A stretch of 64,000 nt of DNA from Lewinellaceae bacterium (GTDB lineage Bacteria > Bacteroidota > Bacteroidia > Chitinophagales > Saprospiraceae). Below the pieces are notes generated by a model. It saw only the letters and a program-made list of their open reading frames with translations, had not been told where the DNA came from and did not search any database. The position numbers and the translations under genes are program-made. The stretch spans positions 347,501 to 411,500 of the forward strand of contig JACJYQ010000007.1 in NCBI GenBank assembly GCA_020636025.1. Reading direction: 5' to 3'. Below, one piece after another: positions 29,712 through 38,800 of this stretch. Each line of letters starts with the position of its first letter. Position 1 is the first letter of the stretch.

Positions 29712-30341
29712 ATGTTTAACCGAAGAGAAATATTGCCCCAGGTTGGGGATCCGGCACCGGCCTTTAAAGTGAAAACTTCCAAGGGAAACGTACGTTTCCC
29801 AGAGTACAGCGCCGGAGGTTGGTGCATATTCTTTGCGCATCCTGCAAATTTCACTTCCGCCTGGACCATGTTTTCTGCGTTTCTGGCTATGAAAGAGCGG
29901 TGGTTAAATGAACGAAATACCAAAGTGTTGGCGCTATCAAACGAGTCGCTCAAGCACAACAATGACTGGTCGGACAAAGCCCGTCGTTTCATTGGCATTT
30001 ATCTGAAAGCACCGGTTATTGAAGATCTGGATTTTCGCATTGCCAATATGTATGGCCTGGCCTCCGGACGGCGTCCGCAACCGGGTTGTGACCGTCTCGC
30101 CGTGATTATTGATCCGGAAGGCATTATCAGAATGATCATTCACCGGCCATTGCCCAACATCGAAAGCGCCTTGCTCGACATTGAGCGCGCGCTCGATCGT
30201 TTGCAGGGAAAGATGGTGGATGGCTCCGAGGAAGGCCAGATGATTGGACTCGCTGAAGTGTCTGAAATATCAGATGCTGCAGCTTTGCCATACAAACCCA
30301 AAGCAGCGCACTTTTCCAAAAAGAAATTTTTCGATAATTAA
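29712..30341 (+). CDS. Peroxiredoxin-like protein lacking the peroxidatic cysteine
   Basis: 209 residues, AhpC/TSA fold of the 1-Cys (Prx6-like) type: GDPAPAFKVKTSKGNVRF at the start, FFAHPANFTSAWTMFSAFLAMK at the active site, LALSNESLKHNNDW, and the C-terminal extension DRLAVIIDPEGIIRMIIHRPLPNIESALLDIERALDRLQ. In active relatives the active-site segment reads HPADFTPVCTTE; here a Trp (TGG codon) stands where the peroxidatic Cys should be. The only cysteines are in GGWCIFF and PGCDRL. The frame is intact and well conserved otherwise, so this is not simple decay. It probably is not a normal peroxidase; a sensing, binding or chaperone role is possible. Confidence 0.85.
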   Translation: MFNRREILPQVGDPAPAFKVKTSKGNVRFPEYSAGGWCIFFAHPANFTSAWTMFSAFLAMKERWLNERNTKVLALSNESLKHNNDWSDKARRFIGIYLKAPVIEDLDFRIANMYGLASGRRPQPGCDRLAVIIDPEGIIRMIIHRPLPNIESALLDIERALDRLQGKMVDGSEEGQMIGLAEVSEISDAAALPYKPKAAHFSKKKFFDN

Positions 30342-30377
30342 TTCCTGAGTATTTGCCAGATACTGTTTGAGACAGAG

Positions 30378-31100
30378 CTAAGGTCTGGCTGTTACACTTT
30401 CCTGTGTTGTTTCAGGATACCAGCATAGTGTTTCCAGCATTTCTTTGGTGCCTGGGAAAATGTTCAGGTCAACCTTTTGGGATATGCCATCAACGCAACC
30501 CTTGCAGCTGTACTGCCAGAAATCCCAGGTTTCCCCATCCGACAAAAAGGGTTTGTCTTCGGAGTACTTGGCAATCCACAGCGGGTAATCGTTGAACTGA
30601 CCAGCGAGATAGCGGTCGTAGAAATACTGGTTGGTATAAATAATTGGTTTGATGTGCAAAGTCTCTTCAATTCTATTCAACCAGATTCTGGCTTCTTCCA
30701 GCATAATTTCCGGCTCTACACCATCTATTCTTTCAATATCCAAAACAGGGGCCAGGTCGCCTGGGTGCATGTCAACGAGGGAAAGAAAATTAGCCGCCTG
30801 TTCTTCTCCGCATCCATAAGCCCGAAAGAAATGATAGGCTCCTCTTCTAATCCCAAACTGTTTCAGGTCTTCCCAGTTCTGGCAAAAGAAGGTATCGATA
30901 TAATCATGACCTTCGGTGGCTTTTACAAAGGCGAAATCGACAGGATTCATTTCCGCAACCATGCCCCAGTCAATGTCGAACTGGTAGTGCGATACATCCA
31001 CACCGTGTAACTCAGTTTGGGCGTGCGGCACAGCATGCTTCTGCACTCCGGAAAAGGGGCTAAACATCAACATCAAAGCACTTAAGTAACGGAGGAGCAT
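30378..31100 (-). CDS. GH25-family lysozyme-like muramidase
   Basis: 240 residues with a short signal peptide (MLLRYLSALMLMFSPFSG). The glycoside hydrolase 25 domain covers about 30-225: HGVDVSHYQFDIDWG at the first strand, FAFVKATEGHDYIDTFF, GAYHFFRAYG, the acidic pair APVLDIER (probable catalytic residues) and PIIYTNQYFYDRYL. The end DFWQYSCKGCVDGISQKVDLNIFPG is typical. GH25 enzymes cleave the glycan strand of peptidoglycan, so this one probably acts in the periplasm or outside the cell. It is convergent with the peroxiredoxin-like gene. It could serve wall remodelling or predation. Confidence 0.92.
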   Translation of the reverse strand: MLLRYLSALMLMFSPFSGVQKHAVPHAQTELHGVDVSHYQFDIDWGMVAEMNPVDFAFVKATEGHDYIDTFFCQNWEDLKQFGIRRGAYHFFRAYGCGEEQAANFLSLVDMHPGDLAPVLDIERIDGVEPEIMLEEARIWLNRIEETLHIKPIIYTNQYFYDRYLAGQFNDYPLWIAKYSEDKPFLSDGETWDFWQYSCKGCVDGISQKVDLNIFPGTKEMLETLCWYPETTQESVTARP

Positions 31101-31520
31101 AAGCGGTTGAATTATTTTACATCATTAATGACCGGAACGCTTGAATTGTAAACGACACGAAGAAAATTAGTTTTCCGCAGCTTGGTTCAGGCTTGTGAAC
31201 AATTGGCAAACAGCTGACAAATTTCGGTAGGGCTCATATTTCATGCCAAACAAAGCATTCAGGACAATAATTATACAGGAAAGGTTAATAACAATAAACC
31301 ACGTGCTAATAAGGAAGTGTTAATGTGTATCTTAGGGCTTCTTAATAATTAATCGCAACACTTCGTCTGAGGGTACTTCAACCTGTCAACTTTTTCAGAA
31401 TCGTATCAAGTCATTTTTGTGTGACTTGAATATTTGCGCTTACTTTGCCTAATTCCAGGATATTTCCAGCTAATGTGAATAGATATGGTGTGATCTGTTT
31501 AATAGCCTGAATTAAAACCT
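31101..31520. other. Intergenic region between the divergent GH25 and hybrid kinase genes
   Basis: 420 bases without a credible ORF. It must hold the promoters of both flanking genes. A candidate for the kinase gene is noted separately near 31416. Only short weak inverted repeats (GTTCA/TGAAC near 31183) were seen. Confidence 0.4.
31416..31447 (+). promoter_or_regulatory. Possible promoter of the hybrid kinase gene
   Basis: TTTG, a 20-base spacer and TTACTTTG, one mismatch from TAnnTTTG, lie about 73 bases before the ATG at 31521. The call is based on motif similarity only. Confidence 0.35.
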
Positions 31521-34298
31521 ATGTATTCCCCAGAGGTTATAAACAAAATACCTGCAAGGAATTTTTTACTGAAAACTTTGCTGTTAATCAGTCTGATCCT
31601 ATTCAGGCTGGTCTTAATTGATGCTCAGAATGAGCCCATCACACATTTTCCAAGTTTGCAAAAGGCTGATTATGACACGCATCAGTCCGATTTGTTGTTT
31701 CAACAACTGGAATCCGAATTTATGTGGGTTGGAGAAGCAATGCCTAATGTTGTTGTTGATTCTACAGATGCCTGGAGGGTTTTAGCCAAATCGAGAAACC
31801 AATTCGGGCTCCGAAATTATCAGCGGGCTTTTAAACTGGCAGATTCTGCCTTATTAATGGCCAATGAATCAGGAGATCGGGAGCTTCAAATGAGGTGTTT
31901 CGGAACCATTGGCGATATTTCAAGAGATGTGTTTTTGGGCCACTCATTAAAAGCAGTTCCGCATCATGAGAAGGCCCTGGCAATTTCCAAAGAACTGAAA
32001 GACTCCGTTTATATTTCCAGACAACTCCTTGCGCTGGCCGATAACTACCTGCAGGCTGGTCGCTACGACCGTTTTCTCGAGTATCTCGAAAAGGCCGCCT
32101 TTATTCTTAACAGCGTTGGCGCTCCGGTTTCGCAAGTGCGGGCCCGCATTTTGTTTGGAACATTCTTATCCGAAACAAAAGATTATGAGCGGAGTGAGGA
32201 AATGTTCCGTTCGGCCATGAAAATTGCCACTCAGATTGGCAGGGAAGACTATGTTCAGCATCTATACATACAGTTGTGTGATGTGAACCTGCAAGAGAAA
32301 AAACCGGAAAAGGCCAACATGTATCTCGATTCGGCGCTGGTTAGAGGGTTGGTATTGGATGAATACGACTTAAATGAAAAACTGTATGGTATTGAAAAAG
32401 TAAGAGGGAATCGAGAAAAGGCATTTGAGTATCTTGAAAAGGCATACAGTGGGGTGGGAGAGTCTTATTTGAAACGCTCTGCCGAGCAAATCGCAGGCAT
32501 GGAAGCAAACTTGCGTACCCGCGAACAATTATCCGAGTTGAAAAACAAAGATCATTTGCTCAGATCAAAAGAGACGACCCGCCTGTTGCTCCTCAGTATG
32601 GTAATATTGATCTCGCTCCTTCTAGCCTATATCAGCTATGCTTTTTACAGACAGAAGCAGGATAAAAAAGTACTTGCGGAACAGTTGGAGGTAATCAGCA
32701 TTCAGGCAGATGAGTTGAAAAAAGCAGAAGCGCAAAAATCCCGCTTTTTCGTAAATGTTGCGCATGAACTCCGAACGCCTATTACCTTGATATTGGGGCC
32801 AATTTCAAATGTGCTTAACAGCAATGGCATTGGAAACAGGCAGAAGGAGCTTCTGAAAATTGCCCTCCAGAACTGTTATAATTTGATGAACAGGATAGGC
32901 GATATTCTTAAATTGTCCAAGCTGGAAAGCGGCAAAATGGAGCGCCAGAAAAGAAAGGTTCCTTTGCAAAGTTTCCTGAAAGATCTGGTTACACAATTTC
33001 AGAGTAAAGCAAAAATGGGCGAGGTGGACTTGTCTGTAAGCAGTCTGCCTAAGCGGGCTGTGCATGTTCACACCGATCCTGTTCACCTCAATACCATACT
33101 CACCAATTTGCTGAATAACGCCATTAAATTCACGCCTCCCGGCGGCTCGGTAAGCCTGTCAGCAGAAGAAAATGGGGATACTGTAAAGTTCAAGGTGGCG
33201 GACACAGGTGCTGGTATATCCAGGGAGGATCTGCCCAAAATTTTTGATCGTTATTTCCAAACCAATCAGGTAAATGCCCCTATGGAGGGTGGCGCTGGTA
33301 TTGGCCTTGCCTTATCAAGAGAGTTGGCAACCCTGTTGGGGGGCAAAATATGGGCAAGCAGTGTCCCGGGTAAAGGCTCGAGTTTTTATGTGGAAATTCC
33401 GGTTTCACCGCTTTGGGAAAATGAAACTGAAACGGATGCGGTAGATCTGCACGACCTGAATTCAGAAGGTTCAAAAGAGATCAAACTCGAAGGGGTTCCA
33501 CTGGGTTTCAGGAAAGGCCCCAGGGTGATGGTTGTGGAAGATGATCCTGGCGTGCTGGATTTCATCAATTACATTCTATCCATAAAATATCAGGTGGTGA
33601 CAGCCAGCAATGGGAAAAATGCGCTTCAACTTCTTGAAAATGAACACGGGACAAATCCTGTGAAAATCATCATTTCCGACATCATGATGCCACAAATGGA
33701 TGGCTACCATTTACTGGAAACGTTGAAATCCGATGACCGGTGGAAAAACATTCCCGTGATCATGTTAACCGCCAGGGCCGGCAAACAAGACCGTCTGAAA
33801 GCATTGAGAATTGGAGTAGATGACTATTTGTTAAAACCATTTGAGGAAGATGAGCTGTTGGCCCGTATAGAAAATCTGTTAAAGAACCAGGAGGCAAGAA
33901 CCTCCCTTCAAGAAACGGCACCGGTAACAAAACAAAAACAAACCTTGGCCTCTGATGATATTGACGAGAAACAACTGCAATGGCTTGAAACAGTGGAGTC
34001 GGTGGTACACGAGCAAATAACCGACAGTAACTTTACACTAGACTCTCTCAGCGAAACCATGGGACTGAGCCGTCGCCAGTTCCAGCGAAGATTGAAATCG
34101 GCAACCGGGCTTACCGCCACAGAATATCTGCTTGAACTCAGACTGCAAAAAGCACGGGAACTCATGGAGCAGGAGGAGGCTATGACGATCAGGGAACTGG
34201 CCGCTTCTGTTGGTTTCCGGGATGTGAAGTATTTTTCAAAAGCATTCAAGGTCCGATTCGGAATATCTCCCTCGAAGTACACCACACCTGATAATTGA
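31521..34298 (+). CDS. Hybrid histidine kinase / response regulator with AraC DNA-binding domain
   Basis: 925 residues carrying a whole phosphorelay. A signal or anchor segment (14-36) is followed by a periplasmic helical TPR-type sensor (about 70-330) and a membrane segment (about 352-374, LLLLSMVILISLLLAYISYAF). HisKA has His415 (NVAHELRTPITLI). The ATPase domain follows with NLLNNAIKF, DTGAGI and GAGIGLALSREL. A receiver domain carries Asp720 (IIISDIMMPQMDG) and Lys in DYLLKPFE. The last about 100 residues are an AraC-type HTH (LDSLSETMGLSRRQFQRRLKSATGLTATEYL ... VGFRDVKYFSKAFKVRFGISPSKY). Proteins of this kind in Bacteroidota sense extracytoplasmic ligands and activate adjacent genes. The next genes are the surface-protein pair at 34752, a likely target. 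Confidence 0.95.
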   Translation: MYSPEVINKIPARNFLLKTLLLISLILFRLVLIDAQNEPITHFPSLQKADYDTHQSDLLFQQLESEFMWVGEAMPNVVVDSTDAWRVLAKSRNQFGLRNYQRAFKLADSALLMANESGDRELQMRCFGTIGDISRDVFLGHSLKAVPHHEKALAISKELKDSVYISRQLLALADNYLQAGRYDRFLEYLEKAAFILNSVGAPVSQVRARILFGTFLSETKDYERSEEMFRSAMKIATQIGREDYVQHLYIQLCDVNLQEKKPEKANMYLDSALVRGLVLDEYDLNEKLYGIEKVRGNREKAFEYLEKAYSGVGESYLKRSAEQIAGMEANLRTREQLSELKNKDHLLRSKETTRLLLLSMVILISLLLAYISYAFYRQKQDKKVLAEQLEVISIQADELKKAEAQKSRFFVNVAHELRTPITLILGPISNVLNSNGIGNRQKELLKIALQNCYNLMNRIGDILKLSKLESGKMERQKRKVPLQSFLKDLVTQFQSKAKMGEVDLSVSSLPKRAVHVHTDPVHLNTILTNLLNNAIKFTPPGGSVSLSAEENGDTVKFKVADTGAGISREDLPKIFDRYFQTNQVNAPMEGGAGIGLALSRELATLLGGKIWASSVPGKGSSFYVEIPVSPLWENETETDAVDLHDLNSEGSKEIKLEGVPLGFRKGPRVMVVEDDPGVLDFINYILSIKYQVVTASNGKNALQLLENEHGTNPVKIIISDIMMPQMDGYHLLETLKSDDRWKNIPVIMLTARAGKQDRLKALRIGVDDYLLKPFEEDELLARIENLLKNQEARTSLQETAPVTKQKQTLASDDIDEKQLQWLETVESVVHEQITDSNFTLDSLSETMGLSRRQFQRRLKSATGLTATEYLLELRLQKARELMEQEEAMTIRELAASVGFRDVKYFSKAFKVRFGISPSKYTTPDN

Positions 34299-34304
34299 GA
34301 TGAC

Positions 34305-34409
34305 ATGTCCGGATTTACACCCTATATGTCCGGATTTACACCCATTAGATTCTTTACGGAAACTGCGATGTCACCATTTTCCCCCTATGTGTCACCATTT
34401 TCTACCCTT
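34305..34409. repeat. Five phased 21-bp direct repeats after the hybrid kinase gene
   Basis: Units start at 34305, 34326, 34347, 34368 and 34389. Units 1 and 2 share ATGTCCGGATTTACACCC exactly. Unit 4 follows ATGTCnnnATTTnCnCCC, unit 5 is close to unit 4, and unit 3 is degenerate. Twenty-one bases is two helical turns, so all units face the same side of the DNA. AraC-family proteins are known to bind direct half-sites with 21-bp spacing, and the upstream gene ends in such a domain. The array could be its operator. In one frame it also reads as heptapeptides (MSGFTPY). Confidence 0.6.
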
Positions 34410-34751
34410 AAGGTGGTACGTTCACCAGCATCATTACTGGATATTTGCAAGCGTATTCAGGGAAAATTATGTCCCTGCGATTTAATCCGTTTAATCCATG
34501 AAAAGTTTGCAGTGCTGGTCCTCTTATGCCACTGTTGCATTCCCCACTCTTGTATTATTCCCATTTTCTGATTTGACAGTGTCAAGCTGTCATACGGTTG
34601 TTCTCTGAACAGCGCGACTGGTATTTAGCATTGTTGCTTTTGCTCTATCGTGATTTGTTGTTTTGAGGGTAGCCACCGATTGCCATCATGGTTCCTGCTT
34701 GGTTTGCAGAAATTTTGATGCTGAATGAAGATTAATCTTAATCAAGAATGA
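34410..34751. other. Intergenic region before the surface-protein operon
   Basis: 342 bases without a supported gene. One hairpin TGACAG/CTGTCA at 34574-34592 has no T-run. No clear TTG-N19-TAnnTTTG promoter was found, which fits a gene needing an activator, though absence of a motif is weak evidence. Confidence 0.35.
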
Positions 34752-35765
34752 ATGAGGCCAACGCTACACTCTAAAAATTCATTTATTGCTCCTCCTGTTC
34801 TCTCGGTTAAATTCTCCACTGGAATTTACTCCGGGATTCTTGCGTTGGCGATGATACTCGCCCCTCTTTCCAATATCCTTATTGCACAAACTCAGGAAAC
34901 ATCTCCACAAGAGAACAGTCCGCTGTTCATTGGAGCAGAGATGTTTGCCAGCCTGAACGACATTCACCAGGCACACATCGTATTGAAAAAATATGTTCCC
35001 TGCGATCAGGCAGATATCCATGCCAGTGAAACAGTGATCATTCACGAAGTAGAATCAAAACTGTTTTTTGCCCGCCTGGATCTCCAGCGCATGGATGATA
35101 CCACTACTTACGAGAAAAGCGCTCTTGATTGTGGACACGAAATGACCAGAGCCAACACCTGCATCAAGCCGGTGTATTACGCGGCTGATCTGGATCTGCT
35201 GGGAATGCCTGGAGGTTATGAGGTTGTGTGGATGCAAGCCAAACTGGATCAAACTATGGATCATTCCATGGATGGACCTGCCGGTTTCTCTCTGGCCCTT
35301 CACCTTCCCGACCCAATAGAAATAAATGCTATGCCGGAAATGCCTGCTCTGAAAAGTCAGGTGTACTGCTCCGGTAAAACATACGAAATAGTCTTCTCCG
35401 GAAAAGATGCTGATGGAGATGCTTTGAGCTATGAACTAAGCGAGCCCATGTCCTTCAAACAGGACAAAAGCTCCGAGTCGGGACCGGCTTACGTACCTGG
35501 CGACGAAAGTCCGAAATCAATACACGGACTTGCCTATCAGACCATATTGCGGAGACCGCCATTTCAAACCCTGGCGGAAGCAGGAGACGACGGGGCTGTT
35601 TATACGATAAACCCTGCCACCTGCAGCATTGACCCCAAAACCGGAATACTCAAATTTTCACCGGATCACTCCGGAACATATTTGCTGGGAATCAACATAC
35701 ATGAAACCCGGAACGGAAAAAAAATCAGTACCCATCAAAGCGTCTTCCTGCTGGAAGCGCTTTAG
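34752..35765 (+). CDS. Exported protein of unknown function upstream of the giant adhesin
   Basis: 337 residues, not recognised as a named family. The N-terminus has a long signal peptide (hydrophobic at about 25-42, GILALAMILAPLSNILIAQ). The C-terminal half carries a cadherin/PKD-like block seen in large Bacteroidota surface proteins: FSGKDADGDALSYELSEP and ATCSIDPKTGILKFSPDHSGTYLLGI. Cysteines are paired in spacing. No T9SS sorting domain is evident at the C-terminus (GKKISTHQSVFLLEAL). It stops 51 bases before the giant gene on the same strand, so the two are probably one transcript and may work together at the surface. Confidence 0.7.
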   Translation: MRPTLHSKNSFIAPPVLSVKFSTGIYSGILALAMILAPLSNILIAQTQETSPQENSPLFIGAEMFASLNDIHQAHIVLKKYVPCDQADIHASETVIIHEVESKLFFARLDLQRMDDTTTYEKSALDCGHEMTRANTCIKPVYYAADLDLLGMPGGYEVVWMQAKLDQTMDHSMDGPAGFSLALHLPDPIEINAMPEMPALKSQVYCSGKTYEIVFSGKDADGDALSYELSEPMSFKQDKSSESGPAYVPGDESPKSIHGLAYQTILRRPPFQTLAEAGDDGAVYTINPATCSIDPKTGILKFSPDHSGTYLLGINIHETRNGKKISTHQSVFLLEAL

Positions 35766-35816
35766 TCATTTTAATAATTGCCATTATCCTGTACCTGTTT
35801 TAGGAAAACTATCATC

Positions 35817-38800
35817 ATGAAAAAGAATTTTACATCTGCGATTAGATCTCTGATTATCATCAGTCTTCTGCATGTCAGCACCCAGGCTTTCTCTGCCGAC
35901 TACTACTGGGTAGGCGGTTCCGGTGTCTGGACCGACCTGACACACTGGGCAACCAGCTCCGGTGGCGGTACATTCCATGCCATCGTACCTACGCCGCTGG
36001 ACAATGTCATTTTTGACGCGAATTCTTTTTCGGCAAATGGACAAACGGTTACCATCAACTTCGAGGCCTTCTGTAATACGTTTACAGCTTCCAGCCTTGG
36101 TTTTGATGTGAACTTTGACTTCAACGCCACGCTTAATTCCGAAAGCGGGATTGATGTGGAAGGCGTGATCAATTGGGATCACAATGGCGATATCAATGTG
36201 GATGCCGGCGGATTGACGTTGGGCAATGGTCTTGATCTGAATCTTGCAGGTAGCTCAACAATTGTAGGTGGCCTTACGTTGGAAAGTACATCAACACTCT
36301 ACCATAATGGAGCGCTTGTCATTACTTCAGGTGGTTTAACCGTTGGCGTGAATTCCACGCTGACTGTTACGGGTGGCAACGGCAGTAATTATACAGGTGA
36401 TGTACTAATTCAAGATGGAGGCAATTATATTCATTCTGGTAGTGTTGCTATAAACGGTAATTTCACCATGGAAGGAAATTCCGATTTTGATCAGTTGTTC
36501 GGGGAAATGAATATTACCAACGGGGATGTTTCCTTAGGTAATGGCTCCTATTACCGTCACCGTCAGAATTACTGGATGAGAATATACGATGGTACGCTGA
36601 TCATGGATACCAATTCTGAATTCCGGAAGGATAATGGTTTTATAGATTTCAGAGTGGGTGATCTGATTGTGCCTGCCAACGCTACCTTTTATATTGGAGG
36701 TGGAGATAAATATCTCCGGGACGGTGGATTCAAAGCTGAGGCAAACAGTACAATTACCTCATTGGGTTCAAATGGTTGGCGGATTTATGACGGGGGATTT
36801 GAGTTAGACCCGGCGGCCACTGTTACCCACTCTGATCGCATTTGGTTGTATTCTAACGCTTTTGGTCAATATAATATTCAGAGTGGTGGTAATGACTTGC
36901 GCAGGGTTGAAATTGTAGACCAAACAAACTTTAATACAGAATACACGCTCATAGATGACTTTGTGGCCAATGATGGTCTCTATATTTATTCAAACAAGTT
37001 TTTCTCAGATGGGAATGCCATAGATGTAGGCAGGTTTTATAGCAATTCAAATAAGGTAATGACAATAGACCTTACTGGCACACCTATAGTAAATGTAGCT
37101 ACAGAATTCCGGCTTTCAGTTAATGCCAATACAACCTTTGTGTGGCCTACCCCAAATGTTACGTTTACTAGTACTGGAAATATGACTTTTGTTGGTGGCC
37201 TGAACAACACCTTTAATAACCTGATATTCGATGCAACCAGTACCGGGGGACAGACTATCAGTATTCAATATGCTACAGATGTGGCTTCTATTGTGGTTAA
37301 TGCGGATGGTGAGCAAAATGTGAATTTCCAAAACAGCAACAGTGATGTTGATGATTTCACCGTCAACTACAGCAAGAATACCATTATTACACCACAGGTA
37401 TATATGGATGGAGGAGAGACCTTTAACAATACCTTTACCATCAATTCCAGTGGAACGCTAAAGGTTAACTTCAGAACTTTTGGCAACAATACTTTCAATG
37501 TGCTGGACATTGGCAACCGGATCGATCGTTGGGAAATTCAAGCCGGCTCAACACAGTCTATTACCGACCTGAAGCCTTTGCTGGGTACCTGTGAACAACC
37601 CATTCTGATTTTCAGTAGCTCACTCGGAAATCAAGGAACAATATCCCAGGCATCCGGAACCGTAACAGGCGATTACCTGCAATTGCAGGATAACAATGCA
37701 ACCGGAGGCGCTACATTTAGCACCACCAACACCGCCGACCTGGGTAATGTAACCGGTTGGACCATTGTGCCCATTGCAGCGGTTACCTATTACTGGATCG
37801 GGAACAACGGTGTTTGGAGCGATCCGAATAACTGGTCGCTAATGTCTGGTGGCGCGCCATTCTGCGCCATTCCAAGCCGTATAGATGATGTTATTTTCGA
37901 CGTCAATTCATTCTCTGCGAGCGGACAGTTTTGTTCAGTGGATGTGCCGGCAGAATGTCACAACATGACCTGGAGTAATATCACTCCTGGCGCCGGACTC
38001 AGTGGTAGTCAACGTCTCGACATTTACGGCTCTCTTACCCTAGACGCCGATATGGTAAATAACTATAACGGAATCATGTATTTCGAGGCCATTGATAACA
38101 ATAATACCATAGAAACACAGGGTGTTTCACTTTTCCGGGTCGTTATTGAAGGGCAAAACCAGGCTACCGGTGTCTGGACCTTGATAGATGACTTTACCTG
38201 CACAGATTACTTTTATGTGAACAGGGGTACGTTTAACTCAGATGGTAATAATCTGGACGTGCTATATTTCCAGTCACAAAACAGTAATGTAAACTTCACA
38301 GGAGGTACAACCCTGATTGAAGCCCACAGACTGTTCAGAGCCTATAATACCACCACCCTGGACATGGGCATCGCAGATATCCTGATGGAGTCTAACAACA
38401 CGAATGTGGAGTTCTTTAATAATGTTGGGCATGACTTCAACAACATTACCATGAACAAAACGGGTACATCAGGTAATCACTTGCAATTCCGGTATACCCA
38501 AAACTGTACATTCAAGGATGTGTCCATGACAAAAAGTGGCAGTGGGCAGATAATTTTCCAGGAAAACATTAACAATACCTATGAGGATGTTGAGGCGACC
38601 CAAGAGGGTAACCAATACATTTTATTTAGCCACTCACGTGACAATCACTACCAGAACGTAACCTTTAATTATCCGGCAAGTAATAGTAATACGCACATGC
38701 AGTATTACAACAACCAACGAGATACCATGGTGTCTTTCAGGGTAAAACACATGGGTACAGCCGGATCACCACAATTTCAGTACGTCAGCAATTCATTTAA

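Noticed and set aside
30477..31010. Plus-strand frame of 177 codons opposite the GH25 gene
   Set aside because: The minus-strand GH25 protein has a clear fold and motifs; the opposite frame has none.
34305..34571. Small frame of 88 codons with heptapeptide repeats (MSGFTPY) after the hybrid kinase
   Set aside because: The repeat units are better explained as a 21-bp DNA array; the rest of the frame is cysteine-rich and uncharacteristic. A real peptide cannot be fully excluded.
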